Of a DNA stretch of 64,000 bases, positions 15,663-24,936 are shown in pieces (the stretch's first letter is position 1; every line of letters begins with the position of its first letter). Made by a program: the position numbers and the translations under genes. The stretch covers positions 124,001 to 188,000 of the forward strand of contig NZ_JBQHUF010000003.1 of NCBI RefSeq assembly GCF_052065355.1, given 5' to 3'. The notes beneath the pieces were generated by a model, which was not told the DNA's origin, did no database searches, and worked only from the letters and a program-made list of their open reading frames with translations. This stretch comes from Flavonifractor sp052065355. GTDB taxonomy: Bacteria; Bacillota; Clostridia; Oscillospirales; Oscillospiraceae.

Positions 15663-17743
15663 ATCAGGAACGGGTGGTTGCCCTGGCCGGCAATCCCAAT
15701 GTAGGTAAATCTACCGTATTCAACGCCCTCACCGGTCTGCACCAGCACACAGGAAACTGGCCGGGTAAAACAGTCGGCACCGCCCAGGGGCGGTGCCGAC
15801 ACCGGGGGCAGGATTACATGCTGGTGGACCTGCCTGGTACTTACTCCCTGATGGCGCGTTCGCCGGAGGAGGAGGTCGCCCGGGATTTCTTCTGCTTCGG
15901 TGGCGCTCACGGGGCGGTGGTGGTGTGCGATGCCACCTGTCTGGAACGAAACCTGAATCTGGCCCTCCAGGTACTGGAACTTCAGAGCCGTACCGTGGTG
16001 TGTGTTAACCTGCTGGACGAGGCGGAGCGAAAAGGAATCCGGGTGGATCTAAATGTTCTGTCGGAAAAGCTGGGGGTGCCGGTGGTGGGGACCTCCGCCG
16101 GCCGGGGCCGTGGGCTGGAGGAGCTGCTGGACAAGGTGGAAGAGGTCCTGACCCAAAAGGATCCGCCAAAACCGTTGACAGTGCACTATCCGCCGCCGGT
16201 GGAATTTGCGGTGGCCTCCCTTACGCCTTTGCTGGGACGCAGGCTGAAGGGACGGCTCCCCGCCCGCTGGGTGGCGCTGCGGCTGCTGGAGGGGGACGAC
16301 TCTCTGCTGGACGCGCTGTCCGCCGCCCTGGGCTGGGACCCCAGACAGGATATGGAAGTGCAGGAGGCGGTGGAAGAGGCCAGAGCGGACCTGGTTCGGG
16401 CTGGGCTGGATCCGGCGGAGCTTAACAGCGTGCTGGTGTCCGCCCTGCTGGGAACTGCCCGGGAGACCGCGCAGGCGGCGGTGGACGCGCAAAAGAGGCC
16501 GGAGGAGGATCGGGACCGGCGACTGGACCGGATCCTCACCCACCGCCGTACCGCTGTGCCCATGATGATTCTTTTGCTGGCTGGAGTGCTGTGGCTCACC
16601 ATTCAGGGAGCCAACTATCCGTCTGCTCTGCTGTCTGAAGGCCTGTTCTGGATCCAGGACCGCTTGACGGAGCTGTTTGCCTGGCTGGGAGCGCCGGAAT
16701 GGCTTCACGGTGCCCTGGTGCTGGGGGTGTACCGGGTATTGGCCTGGGTCATCAGCGTCATGCTGCCCCCCATGGCAATCTTCTTTCCGCTGTTTACCCT
16801 GCTGGAGGACTTCGGCTACCTGCCCCGGGTAGCCTTCCTGCTGGACCACGCCTTCCAGAAGGCCAAAGCCTGCGGCAAGCAGGCCCTTACCATGTGCATG
16901 GGTTTTGGCTGCAATGCTGCCGGAGTGGTGGGCTGCCGCATCATCGACTCCCCTCGGGAGCGGCTGATTGCCATGCTTACCAACAGCTTTGTACCCTGCA
17001 ACGGCCGCTTCCCCACCCTCATCGCCGTCATTACCATGTTTTTTGTGGGAGCGGAGGGAGGCTTGTGGGCGGGTTTGCAGGCTGCCCTGCTGCTGACAGG
17101 GGTCATTGTGCTGGGGGTACTGGCTACCTTCCAGGTATCCCGGCTGCTCTCCGCCACTGTGCTCAAGGGCGTACCATCCTCCTTTACGTTAGAGCTGCCA
17201 CCATACCGGCGGCCCCGGGTGGGCCAGGTGATCGTTCGCTCCATTCTGGACCGCACCATTTTCGTGCTGGGCCGGGCGGCGGCGGTTGCCGCCCCGGCGG
17301 GGCTGGTGATCTGGCTGTGCGCCAATGTGACGGTGGGAGACATGACCATCCTGGACCACGTAACCGGCTTTTTGGACCCCTTTGCCCGGCTGATCGGGCT
17401 GGACGGGGTGATCCTGACGGCCTTTATCCTGGGCTTTCCCGCCAATGAGATCGTCATACCCATCGCCATCATGGCCTATCTCTCCACCGGTACGATCCAG
17501 GAGACGGAGGGACTGGGCGCTCTGCACCAGCTGCTGGTGCAGAACGGCTGGACCTGGCTGACGGCGGTATGTACCCTGCTGTTTTCCCTGTTCCACTGGC
17601 CCTGCTCCACCACCTGTCTCTCCATTGCCAAGGAGAGCGGCAGCGTCAAGTGGACGGCGTTGGCAGTGGTCCTGCCCACAGGGGTGGGTGTGCTGCTGTG
17701 CTTCTGTGTGGCCACGGCCGCCCGACTGCTGGGTCTGGCATAA
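15653..17743 (+). CDS. feoB: Ferrous iron transporter FeoB
   Basis: GTPase-coupled Fe(II) importer of the cytoplasmic membrane. The N-terminal G domain has G1 GNPNVGKS (residues 13-20), the switch region TGNWPGKTV, G3 DLPGTYSL and G4 NLLDEAE. About eight membrane segments follow with the two Gate motifs. These include CMGFGCNAAGVVGCRIIDSP and the later SLFHWPCSTTCLSIAKE, with the conserved cysteines. The GTG at 15653 is chosen for the GGAGG just upstream; an upstream frame lies inside feoA. At 696 aa it is a normal length. Confidence 0.95.
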   Translation: MELNQERVVALAGNPNVGKSTVFNALTGLHQHTGNWPGKTVGTAQGRCRHRGQDYMLVDLPGTYSLMARSPEEEVARDFFCFGGAHGAVVVCDATCLERNLNLALQVLELQSRTVVCVNLLDEAERKGIRVDLNVLSEKLGVPVVGTSAGRGRGLEELLDKVEEVLTQKDPPKPLTVHYPPPVEFAVASLTPLLGRRLKGRLPARWVALRLLEGDDSLLDALSAALGWDPRQDMEVQEAVEEARADLVRAGLDPAELNSVLVSALLGTARETAQAAVDAQKRPEEDRDRRLDRILTHRRTAVPMMILLLAGVLWLTIQGANYPSALLSEGLFWIQDRLTELFAWLGAPEWLHGALVLGVYRVLAWVISVMLPPMAIFFPLFTLLEDFGYLPRVAFLLDHAFQKAKACGKQALTMCMGFGCNAAGVVGCRIIDSPRERLIAMLTNSFVPCNGRFPTLIAVITMFFVGAEGGLWAGLQAALLLTGVIVLGVLATFQVSRLLSATVLKGVPSSFTLELPPYRRPRVGQVIVRSILDRTIFVLGRAAAVAAPAGLVIWLCANVTVGDMTILDHVTGFLDPFARLIGLDGVILTAFILGFPANEIVIPIAIMAYLSTGTIQETEGLGALHQLLVQNGWTWLTAVCTLLFSLFHWPCSTTCLSIAKESGSVKWTALAVVLPTGVGVLLCFCVATAARLLGLA

Positions 17744-17748
17744 AATCA

Positions 17749-17784
17749 GACGGAGCCTGCCGCATATACGCGGCAGGCTCCGTC
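17749..17784. terminator. Stem-loop after feoB
   Basis: Perfect 15-bp inverted repeat (17749-17763 / 17770-17784) between the convergent feoB and atoE-type genes. The T-tract is short. Confidence 0.75.
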
Positions 17785-17806
17785 GTTAGAAGGGAGTATA
17801 GGGAAC

Positions 17807-19201
17807 TTAGACGAACATGGGGATGAAGTACAGGCCCAGGCAGGTGATCACAATCCAGAACACACAGATGAAGGCCATGAATCCCCAGACATCCTTCAGC
17901 TTCATGCCCACCACGGACAGAGCGGGGATGACGTACAGGGGCTGCAGCAGGTTGGTGCACTCGTCGCCCAGAACGAAGGCGTTCAGGCAGGTAGCCAGGT
18001 CGGCACCCTGGATGTTCTGCACGGTCTGAACGATCAGAGGACCCTGAACGGTGAACTGACCACCCTGAGAGGGGATGAAGCAGTTAACCAGGCAGGCGGA
18101 CAGGAAGGTGAAGATGGGCAGGGTGTGAGCGGTAGCCACGGAAGTGATGGCACCGATCAGCACGGAACCCAGGCCGCCCTCGATGTACATCATGCCCATG
18201 ATGGCGCCGTAGAAGGGGAACTGCATGATAATGTCGGTAGCCAGGTGCATGGAGTCGGCGTGAGCGGTGATCCAGGCGCTGGGCTGGGGGAACAGGAAGC
18301 AGTTGATGCCAACGAACATGAAGATAACCAGGTTCATGTTCAGAGCGCCGAAGAAGCCCTTGGTGGCAAAGTCATAGATGATGTTGATGAAGATGAAGGC
18401 GCCCACGACCCACATAACGGGCTTGCAGGTGTTGGCCTTCTGAGCAAAGGTAGTGGCCTTGCCGGTGATCTTGTAGTCGTTGGGAACCACGTCGGCCTGG
18501 GTAGCCACGTCGCGCAGCTCGATCAGCTCGTCCTCGCCGGGCTGAGTGAACAGCACGATCAGGATGAAGGCGATGGCCAGCACGGTGAACAGGATCACGT
18601 TGGGGGTGTTGTAGCAGGTCTCCAGGACGGACATGGTGTGACCCACGATCTCGGCGTAGGAGCTGCCCTCAGTAGCCAGGTTGGAGTACAGGGTGGCGGA
18701 GGGCCCAAGGCACTGGCCCAGGATCATGCAGGTATAGCCGCCGGCAACCATCATGGGGAAGTGCAGGCCCTTGACCCGCTTAGCCAGCTGCATGGACAGG
18801 ATGGGGGTAACGATGGTGCAGAACGCGTAGTTGATCATGGAGGTCACATAGCCGAAGAGCATCATGATGATGATGGCGGTGTAGCGGCTATGCACGTGGC
18901 TGGCAATGGCGTTCAGCAGCTTGGTGACCTGAGGGCTGCGGGCGCAGGTAGCACACACGCAGACCATGATGCCCATCTGGAAGGCCAGGGTGAACTGGCT
19001 GCTCAAGCCGCCCCACCAGGCCTGGAGCAGCTCCACGGGGCCCTTGCCGATGATCAGGGACAGGACGAACACGACGATCATCAGGATAACGCAAAATACG
19101 AAGGAATCGGGAATGATCTTCTCGGCTGCAAAGTTGAACTTCTTACTGATGTTCCACAGAGGAGTTCCTTTCAGCTTCTTGGTCTGAGCTTGCTGGGACA
19201 T
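17807..19201 (-). CDS. atoE: Short-chain fatty acid / acetoacetate transporter (AtoE family)
   Basis: A 464-aa polytopic protein. The family signature lies around the central QMGIMVCVCATCARSP, MINYAFCTIVTPIL and GYTCMILGQCLGPSATLY stretches, with the C-terminal SQGGQFTVQGPLI. AtoE proteins move short-chain fatty acids or acetoacetate across the membrane. It is the last gene of an operon with a 3-hydroxyacyl dehydrogenase-family enzyme and BKACE. BKACE releases acetoacetate, so uptake of substrate or export of acetoacetate would fit. The 76-bp gap upstream holds no clear promoter. Confidence 0.85.
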   Translation of the reverse strand: MSQQAQTKKLKGTPLWNISKKFNFAAEKIIPDSFVFCVILMIVVFVLSLIIGKGPVELLQAWWGGLSSQFTLAFQMGIMVCVCATCARSPQVTKLLNAIASHVHSRYTAIIIMMLFGYVTSMINYAFCTIVTPILSMQLAKRVKGLHFPMMVAGGYTCMILGQCLGPSATLYSNLATEGSSYAEIVGHTMSVLETCYNTPNVILFTVLAIAFILIVLFTQPGEDELIELRDVATQADVVPNDYKITGKATTFAQKANTCKPVMWVVGAFIFINIIYDFATKGFFGALNMNLVIFMFVGINCFLFPQPSAWITAHADSMHLATDIIMQFPFYGAIMGMMYIEGGLGSVLIGAITSVATAHTLPIFTFLSACLVNCFIPSQGGQFTVQGPLIVQTVQNIQGADLATCLNAFVLGDECTNLLQPLYVIPALSVVGMKLKDVWGFMAFICVFWIVITCLGLYFIPMFV

Positions 19202-19277
19202 GGGATCGCTTCCTTTCTCTCAAACTTCTCTCATCTATATGCCCTCGTTCCAACGGAACGGAAAGCGCGGGGGAAGA

Positions 19278-20216
19278 TTATTTGCCGTAAAGCATCCGGA
19301 TCAGGTACTCGTTCAGGTCGGCGTTGGACTTGGCCACCTGCTCGGGAGTCCACTTCTGGAAGCCCTCGCCGGTCTTGAAGCCGATCTTGCCCTCATCACG
19401 CAGCTGCTTGAGCAGGGGGGAAGGAGTGTGGGTATCCTCCAGATCCTGGAGGATGTAATCGTGGATATTGTAGGTCAGGTCAGTACCCACCATGTCGGCG
19501 TTCTCCATGGGGCCCAGCTGGGGCAGACGGAGACCGAAGGAGTACTTCACAGCCTCGTCCACGGTGGCAGCGTCAGCAATACCGTGCTCCACGATGGAGA
19601 TGGCCTCACGCCACAGGGCGTGCTGCATGCGGTTGGCGATGAAGCCGGGCACGTCCTTCTTGCACAGCACGGGCTTCTTGCCCACGGAGCGCAGGACGTC
19701 CATCACGGTCTGGGCGGTCTCCTCAGAGGAGGCGTCGGATTTGACCACCTCCACCAGGGGGATCAGGTGACCGGGGTTCCAGAAGTGGGTGCCCACGAAG
19801 CGCTCACGATGCTTCAGGTCGCGGCTGATCTCGCTGGGGCTCATGACGGAGGAGTTGGTGCAGAAGATGGTATCTTCAGCGCAGCGGGCCTCCAGCTTGG
19901 CAAAGGTCTCGCGCTTGATATTCATGTCTTCAAACACGGCCTCGATAACCAGGTCGGCGTTCTTCACCAGGTCGCTGTCGATGTCGTTGGTGAAGTGGAT
20001 GCGGGAGAGACGGTCGTTGATGTCCGCCTCAGTCATCACGCCCTTGTCCACCAGCTGCTTGGTGTTGGTGCGGATACCGGCCTCCACGTCGGTGGGATAG
20101 AGGTCATACATACCGATCTGATAGTCAGGGTTGGAGGCGAACACAAAACCGATGTTCTTGCCCATCATGCCCGCGCCGCAGATCAGGATGTTCTTAATGT
20201 CCTGAGTGGTCTTCAT
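19278..20216 (-). CDS. 3-hydroxyacyl-CoA dehydrogenase-family oxidoreductase
   Basis: A 312-aa NAD-dependent beta-hydroxy acid dehydrogenase. The Rossmann motif ICGAGMMGKNIG is near the N-terminus; the catalytic region follows with TNSSVMSPSEIS and GTHFWNPGHLIPLVEVV; the helical C-terminal domain contains VPGFIANRMQ. The HFWNPGHLIPLVE version differs from classic butyryl-pathway HBD (HFFNPVP). It is more like the free-acid dehydrogenases, such as carnitine or gulonate dehydrogenase relatives, that pair with BKACE. I infer that it oxidises a beta-hydroxy acid to the beta-keto substrate of the upstream BKACE (17-bp gap). The substrate is unknown. Confidence 0.8.
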   Translation of the reverse strand: MKTTQDIKNILICGAGMMGKNIGFVFASNPDYQIGMYDLYPTDVEAGIRTNTKQLVDKGVMTEADINDRLSRIHFTNDIDSDLVKNADLVIEAVFEDMNIKRETFAKLEARCAEDTIFCTNSSVMSPSEISRDLKHRERFVGTHFWNPGHLIPLVEVVKSDASSEETAQTVMDVLRSVGKKPVLCKKDVPGFIANRMQHALWREAISIVEHGIADAATVDEAVKYSFGLRLPQLGPMENADMVGTDLTYNIHDYILQDLEDTHTPSPLLKQLRDEGKIGFKTGEGFQKWTPEQVAKSNADLNEYLIRMLYGK

Positions 20217-20232
20217 TGCTTTATGCCTCCCC

Positions 20233-21072
20233 TTATTTCTTCAGGCTGAGGATCTCGCGGGCCTCGTCGGGGGTGGCGACCTTCTTGCCGTACTCCTCGA
20301 TGACGCGGCGAGCGCGCTCCACGAACTGAACGTTGCTCTCAGCCAGCACGCCCTTGGAGTACATGACGTTGTCCTCCATGCCCACGCGGATGTGGCCGCC
20401 CAGAGCCACGGCGCCGTACAGCATCTCCATGGCGGAGTGGCCCACGCCGAAGCAGCTCCAGGTGGAGCCGGGGCACAGGGACTCCATGGTCTCCTTCATG
20501 AACAGCAGGTTCTTCATGGAACCGGGGATGCCGTTGGCGCAGCCCATGCAGAACTGGAAGTGGAGGGGAGCCTTCAGCACGCCCTTCTTCAGGTAGTAGG
20601 CGGCGTTGGCGATCATGCCGGGGTCAAAGGCCTCGATCTCAGGCTTCACGCCCCAAGCCTGCATGTTCTGGCCCAGCTCCTCCAGGAACTTGGGGGGGTT
20701 GAGGAACAGGGAGGTGTGCAGCCAGTTCATGGAGCCGCAGTCATAGGAGCCCATCTCGGGGCGCAGCTCCTTCAGGTGAGCCTGACGAGTCTCCTCAGTG
20801 GCGTTCAGGTCGCCGGAGGTGGTCATGTTCAGGATGATGTCGCAGTCGGGGTGATTGGTGCGCAGCAGCTCCACGGTCTTGGCAAAGCGGGTCTTGTCCA
20901 TGGTGCCCTTGCCCTCGTCGTCACGCATGTGCAGGTGGGCGACAGCGGCGCCGGCCTTCCAGCAGGCATAGACGTCTTCTGCGATCTCCTCGGGAGTCAT
21001 GGGCACGTTGGGGTTGTTGGCCTTGGTGGGCCAGGCACCGGTAGTAGCCACAGTAATAATGGTCTTATCCAT
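20233..21072 (-). CDS. Beta-keto acid cleavage enzyme (BKACE, DUF849 family)
   Basis: A Zn-dependent TIM-barrel enzyme of 279 aa. The known reaction condenses a beta-keto acid with acetyl-CoA and yields acetoacetate plus a new CoA ester; Kce of lysine fermentation is the founding member. The family pattern is clear: TTGAWPTKANNPNVPMTPEE, AAVAHLHMRDDEGKG with the zinc histidines, GSYDCGSMN and EIEAFDPGM. The ATG at 21072 follows GGAGAGGTG. It is the first gene of the operon and is driven by a sigma-54 promoter. No lysine aminomutase or other lysine-pathway genes are nearby, so lysine is not the evident substrate. Confidence 0.9.
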   Translation of the reverse strand: MDKTIITVATTGAWPTKANNPNVPMTPEEIAEDVYACWKAGAAVAHLHMRDDEGKGTMDKTRFAKTVELLRTNHPDCDIILNMTTSGDLNATEETRQAHLKELRPEMGSYDCGSMNWLHTSLFLNPPKFLEELGQNMQAWGVKPEIEAFDPGMIANAAYYLKKGVLKAPLHFQFCMGCANGIPGSMKNLLFMKETMESLCPGSTWSCFGVGHSAMEMLYGAVALGGHIRVGMEDNVMYSKGVLAESNVQFVERARRVIEEYGKKVATPDEAREILSLKK

Positions 21073-21144
21073 GATGAAAACACCTCTCCTTTTCTTTGTG
21101 CGGTGGCGGAACAATCCGCCGCTGTTTTATTCACCTACTTATAA

Positions 21145-21160
21145 TGCAACTGCTGTGCCA
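21145..21160 (-). promoter_or_regulatory. Sigma-54 (-24/-12) promoter of the BKACE operon
   Basis: On the minus strand the 16-mer TGGCACAGCAGTTGCA matches the sigma-54 consensus TGGCAC-N5-TTGCA exactly, about 73 bases before the BKACE start codon. Confidence 0.85.
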
Positions 21161-21240
21161 AAAAAGGAAAAGAGAGAAAAATAACCCGCTATCCATTGGG
21201 GCGCAAGGAAAAACGGACATGTAAGAAAATGCATACAAAA

Positions 21241-21272
21241 AAATTACCGGTGAAAAAATTCACCGGTAATTT
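21241..21272. promoter_or_regulatory. Proximal upstream activator site (UAS1)
   Basis: Perfect 14-bp arms (21241-21254 and 21259-21272) around AAAA, with core GGTGA-N6-TCACC. It lies about 80 bp upstream of the -24 element and is the likely binding site for the adjacent sigma-54 activator. Confidence 0.7.
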
Positions 21273-21350
21273 CTGGACGTAAAATGGAAGCGCGGCGCAA
21301 GAGCGCAGGATATTTTGGCAAAAAGCTTGATGCAGCAAGGGAAACAACGA

Positions 21351-21390
21351 GCGGTGAAAAAAATCACCGCCCATGGTGACGAAATTCACC
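21351..21390. promoter_or_regulatory. Distal tandem activator sites (UAS2 and UAS3)
   Basis: Two more GGTGA-N6-TCACC palindromes, at 21353-21368 and 21375-21390, have centres 22 bp apart, which is two helical turns. The second covers the stop codon of the regulator gene (21386-21388), so regulatory DNA and coding end are shared. The spacing suits cooperative binding of activator dimers. Besides these sites and the promoter, I see nothing else in the 21073-21385 gap. Confidence 0.65.
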
Positions 21391-22813
21391 GTTCGCTGGG
21401 CTCACCAGGCTCGGGGTGGAGACGCTGGTATTTTTTGACCAGCGTGGAATGGTCCACACCCAGGACCTTGGCGGCTTTCCGCAGGGAACCCTCCCGCTCG
21501 ATGGCCCGGAGAATGATCTCCCGCTCGAACTCGGCTACCTGCTCCCGGAGGGTGCCGGAGGTAGAGGAGCGCAGGTGGGAGTAGCCGCCGTCGGGGTTCA
21601 GGGCGGCGTAGACCACGTCGCGGGTGATGATGCCACCGGGATTGGTAACTATGATGCGCTCTAGCAGATTTTCCAGCTCCCGGATGTTGCCTGGCCAGCG
21701 GTAGCTTTGCAGCAGGTCCAGTCCGGCGGCACTGATGCGGGTGTCCTTTCCGTACTTCTTGCTGAAATCCTCACAGAAGCGGTCAACCAGATAAGGAATG
21801 TCCTCTTTTCGTTCCCGCAGGGGCTTGAGCTCGATAGGAACGACGTTGAGCCGGTAGTACAGGTCCTCCCGGAAGCGCCCCTGGCGGGCTTCCTCCTGCA
21901 GATCCAGGTTGGTGGAGGCGATGACCCGCAGATCCAGCTTGATGGTCTTACTGCCGCCGATGCGCATGATTTCCCGCTGCTGAAGGACCCGCAGCAGCTT
22001 CGCCTGAAGGGGAAGGGGCATATCGCCGATCTCGTCCAGCAGAATGACGCCGCTGTTGGCCAGCTCGAACATGCCTGTTTTGCCGGAACGCCGGGCGCCG
22101 GTGAAGGCGCCCTCCTCGTAGCCGAACAACTCGGATTCCAGCAGTTCGGCGGGAATAGCGGCGCAGTTTACTTTTATAAAAGGCTTGCCTTTCCTGGTGC
22201 TGTTCTGATAGATCTCATTGGCAATGAGTTCCTTGCCGGTGCCGGATTCTCCGGTGATGAGCACCGTGACATCGGTAGGCGCCACGGTGTGGATCAGATC
22301 CACCACGTTGCGCATGGACTGGCTGCGATAGTACATCTGCTTGCCGCCTGCCTGCTGCAGGCGCAGGTAGGCCAGCTCCTCATCCGCTTTCCGACGCTCC
22401 TCCGTCAAGGTGAGCAGCTGCTGCTCCAGCCGCTTGAGCTCGGGAAAGTCACGGGTGTTGGTCACCACCATTTTGATGGCGCCGTTTTCATCAAAGACCG
22501 GGGTGCCGGTGACCAGGACCTCCTTATTTAACGGGAAGATCGTGGCCACCGAGTTGACACGGGTGCGCTTGGCCAGCACGGTGTCGGTGACGGAGCCCTT
22601 GTAGAGCTTGCCCTCCTGTTCCACGTCCCGTACCTTTCGGCCCAGCAGATCCTCTGGCCGGATGCCGGTGGTGCGGGTATAGGCCTCATTGATGAAGAGA
22701 ATGGTACCCTCCCCATCCGTCACATGGATGCCGTCATACAGGTTTTCACAGATCTCACGAAAATCAGCCTGGGTCAACTCTGTTTTCCGCAGGCTGCTGG
22801 GGGTATCATCCAT
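21386..22813 (-). CDS. Sigma-54-dependent transcriptional activator with PAS domain
   Basis: A 475-aa enhancer-binding protein. It begins with a PAS sensor domain (FREICENLYDGIHVTDGEG ... FINEAYTRTTGI). The central AAA+ domain has Walker A GESGTGKEL, the sigma-54 contact loop GAFTGA, Walker B VILLDEIGD and RWPGNIREL. The C-terminus is a Fis/TyrR-type helix-turn-helix (SLRKAAKVLGVDHSTLVKKY). The ATG at 22813 follows AAGGAGG. It is upstream of, and codirectional with, the BKACE operon, which has a sigma-54 promoter and three palindromes, so it almost certainly activates that operon. The PAS ligand is unknown. Confidence 0.92.
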   Translation of the reverse strand: MDDTPSSLRKTELTQADFREICENLYDGIHVTDGEGTILFINEAYTRTTGIRPEDLLGRKVRDVEQEGKLYKGSVTDTVLAKRTRVNSVATIFPLNKEVLVTGTPVFDENGAIKMVVTNTRDFPELKRLEQQLLTLTEERRKADEELAYLRLQQAGGKQMYYRSQSMRNVVDLIHTVAPTDVTVLITGESGTGKELIANEIYQNSTRKGKPFIKVNCAAIPAELLESELFGYEEGAFTGARRSGKTGMFELANSGVILLDEIGDMPLPLQAKLLRVLQQREIMRIGGSKTIKLDLRVIASTNLDLQEEARQGRFREDLYYRLNVVPIELKPLRERKEDIPYLVDRFCEDFSKKYGKDTRISAAGLDLLQSYRWPGNIRELENLLERIIVTNPGGIITRDVVYAALNPDGGYSHLRSSTSGTLREQVAEFEREIILRAIEREGSLRKAAKVLGVDHSTLVKKYQRLHPEPGEPSER

Positions 22814-22917
22814 TTTCGTTGCCTCCTTCTTCCAGAGATCAGCTATGTCCATTATAACATGGATAGGGAGGGACAACAAAAGGTTTTTCCGCATCGGCAA
22901 AGAGAGGGAAGCATTGC

Positions 22918-22946
22918 TTGACGTTAGGTATTTGACGTGCGATAAT
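22918..22946 (+). promoter_or_regulatory. Sigma-A promoter for the CDF transporter
   Basis: TTGACG (22918-22923), 17-bp spacer, GATAAT (22941-22946), 31 bases before the ATG. Confidence 0.6.
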
Positions 22947-22977
22947 TAAAGTTAACCTATTTTTGGGAGGCTGTATT

Positions 22978-24144
22978 ATGACAGAGCGATTGGTCCGGCG
23001 CTTTATCCCGGACTGGGAGAACGTAGGAGACCCCGCTGTGCGGGAACGGTATGGAATTCTGTCTGGTGGGGTGGGGATTTTCCTCAACCTGCTGCTGTCG
23101 GTGGGCAAGATGCTGGCCGGGCTGCTGACCGGCTCCATTGCCGTGACTGCCGACGCATTCAATAACCTGTCCGACGCAGGTTCCTCAGTGGTCACCTTGG
23201 TTGGCTTCAAGCTGGCTGGCCAGAAGGCTGACGACGGACATCCGTTCGGGCATGGACGGATTGAGTACCTGGCCGGCCTGCTGGTGTCCCTGCTTATCTT
23301 AATGGTAGGCGTGGAGCTGGGCAAAAGCTCCATTGAGAAGATTATCCATCCGGAGGAAGTGGCCTTTTCTCTGCTGTCGGTAGGCATCCTGGCCGCCTCC
23401 ATTCTGGTGAAGCTGTGGATGTGCCTGTTCAACCGGAAGCTGGGGAAGCGAATCGGCTCAGCGGCCATGGAAGCGACTGCTACCGATTCTTTGTCCGACG
23501 TGGTGGCAACCTCCGCGGTTCTGGCGGGCACCCTGGTGGGCGGCCTTACCGGCGTGAGCATCGACGGCTGGATCGGTGTGGTGGTGGCAGTGTTCATCCT
23601 GCGGGCCGGCTGGGGCGCGGCCAAGGACACTGTGGATCCTCTGCTGGGCAGCGCCCCCGATCCCGCCCTGGTGAAGGGAATCCAGGAACTGGTCATGAGC
23701 CATAAACAGGTGGTGGGGATGCATGATCTGGTGATCCACGACTACGGACCCGGCCGGCGGATGTGTTCCTTCCACGCCGAGGTGCCCCAGAATGCCGATA
23801 TCATGGAGGCCCATGATGCCATCGACCATATCGAGCGCGAGATTCTGGAAAAATACGGGGTGGAGACTACCGCCCATATGGACCCCATCGCCACCGAGGA
23901 TGAGGACGTCAACCGTTTGCGGGAGCAGGTACGGCTGTTGGTAAAGGAGGTGGATGGCGAGATGACCATCCACGACTTCCGGGTCACCCGCGGCCCTCAG
24001 CACACCAACCTGATTTTTGATGTGCTGGTGCCCCGTCGCTGTAAGCTGTCCGACGAGGAGATCGTGGGGCAGATCACCCGGCGGATCCGGGAACTGGACC
24101 CGTCCTACTACGCGGTGCTCCAGCTGGATCGGGCCTACGTATAG
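22978..24144 (+). CDS. Cation diffusion facilitator family metal transporter
   Basis: Divalent metal efflux antiporter of 388 aa. Its membrane domain begins YGILSGGVGIFLNLLLSVGK and holds two metal-site motifs: VTADAFNNLSDAGSS (the DxxHD-like site, here with Asn) and ATATDSLSDVVAT. GHPFGHGRIEYLAGLL is the conserved loop between them. A ferredoxin-like cytoplasmic domain follows with MHDLVIHDYGPGRRMCSFH. The DNLSD type without a His suggests Mn(II) or Fe(II) rather than Zn(II). The start has GGGAGG eight bases upstream. Confidence 0.88.
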   Translation: MTERLVRRFIPDWENVGDPAVRERYGILSGGVGIFLNLLLSVGKMLAGLLTGSIAVTADAFNNLSDAGSSVVTLVGFKLAGQKADDGHPFGHGRIEYLAGLLVSLLILMVGVELGKSSIEKIIHPEEVAFSLLSVGILAASILVKLWMCLFNRKLGKRIGSAAMEATATDSLSDVVATSAVLAGTLVGGLTGVSIDGWIGVVVAVFILRAGWGAAKDTVDPLLGSAPDPALVKGIQELVMSHKQVVGMHDLVIHDYGPGRRMCSFHAEVPQNADIMEAHDAIDHIEREILEKYGVETTAHMDPIATEDEDVNRLREQVRLLVKEVDGEMTIHDFRVTRGPQHTNLIFDVLVPRRCKLSDEEIVGQITRRIRELDPSYYAVLQLDRAYV

Positions 24145-24240
24145 TGCGTACATTTACAAAATATTCACCCTAAACCGGCGCGGCCGGATTATAATAAAAA
24201 GAGGTATTCTGAAGAAAACGCAAGAAAAGGACGGTGTGTT

Positions 24241-24936
24241 ATGGCCAAGAAAGTCCTCATCGTGGAAGATGAGTCCAATATCGCGGAATTGCTCCATCTT
24301 TATCTGGAAAAGGAAGGCTTTGAAACGGCAGTGGCCGGCGACGGCGGCAAGGGTGTGGAACTGTTCCGCTCCTTCCACCCTGACCTGGTGCTGCTGGATA
24401 TCATGCTGCCCGTGATGGACGGCTGGTCGGTGCTGAAGAAGATCCGGGAGAATGACAAGACCCCTGTTATCATGCTCACCGCCAAGGGCGAGACCCAGGA
24501 CAAGGTGGCCGGGCTGGAGGGGGGCGCGGACGACTATATCGTCAAGCCCTTTGAGATGAAGGAAGTGCTGGCCCGCATCCACGCGGTCCTCCGCCGCTTC
24601 GGCGGGGACGAGAGTGGCAGCGGGGAGAAGAAGCTGTCCTTCGATAAGCTGGTCATCAACCTGGACTCCTACGAGCTGCTGGTGGACGGCAAGCGGATCG
24701 ATACTCCCCCCAAGGAGCTGGAGCTGCTGTACCATCTGGCCGCCTCCCCCAACCGGGTGTTTACCCGCAACCAGCTGCTGGACGAGGTGTGGGGCTTTGA
24801 TTACTTTGGCGACTCCCGGACGGTGGATGTGCACATCAAGCGCCTGCGGGAAAAGCTGGAGGGTGTCTCCAGCCAGTGGTCCCTGAAGACGGTGTGGGGC
24901 GTGGGCTATAAGTTCGAGGTTGTGAGCGGCTCATGA
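24241..24936 (+). CDS. Two-component response regulator (OmpR/PhoB family)
   Basis: The 231-aa DNA-binding regulator has a receiver domain with phospho-acceptor Asp53 (LLDIMLPVMDG) and the conserved Thr/Lys in MLTAKGE. The C-terminal winged helix is of OmpR type (SRTVDVHIKRLREKLE, TVWGVGYKFE). It overlaps the histidine kinase gene by 4 bases, so the two are translationally coupled. The HtrA gene downstream suggests a response to envelope stress. A TATAAT lies near 24191 but I see no good -35. Confidence 0.92.
   Translation: MAKKVLIVEDESNIAELLHLYLEKEGFETAVAGDGGKGVELFRSFHPDLVLLDIMLPVMDGWSVLKKIRENDKTPVIMLTAKGETQDKVAGLEGGADDYIVKPFEMKEVLARIHAVLRRFGGDESGSGEKKLSFDKLVINLDSYELLVDGKRIDTPPKELELLYHLAASPNRVFTRNQLLDEVWGFDYFGDSRTVDVHIKRLREKLEGVSSQWSLKTVWGVGYKFEVVSGS

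Noticed and set aside
18125..19378. 417-codon open frame on the plus strand
   Set aside because: Antisense to the AtoE transporter; product is His/Asp/Gly-rich and unlike any protein family.
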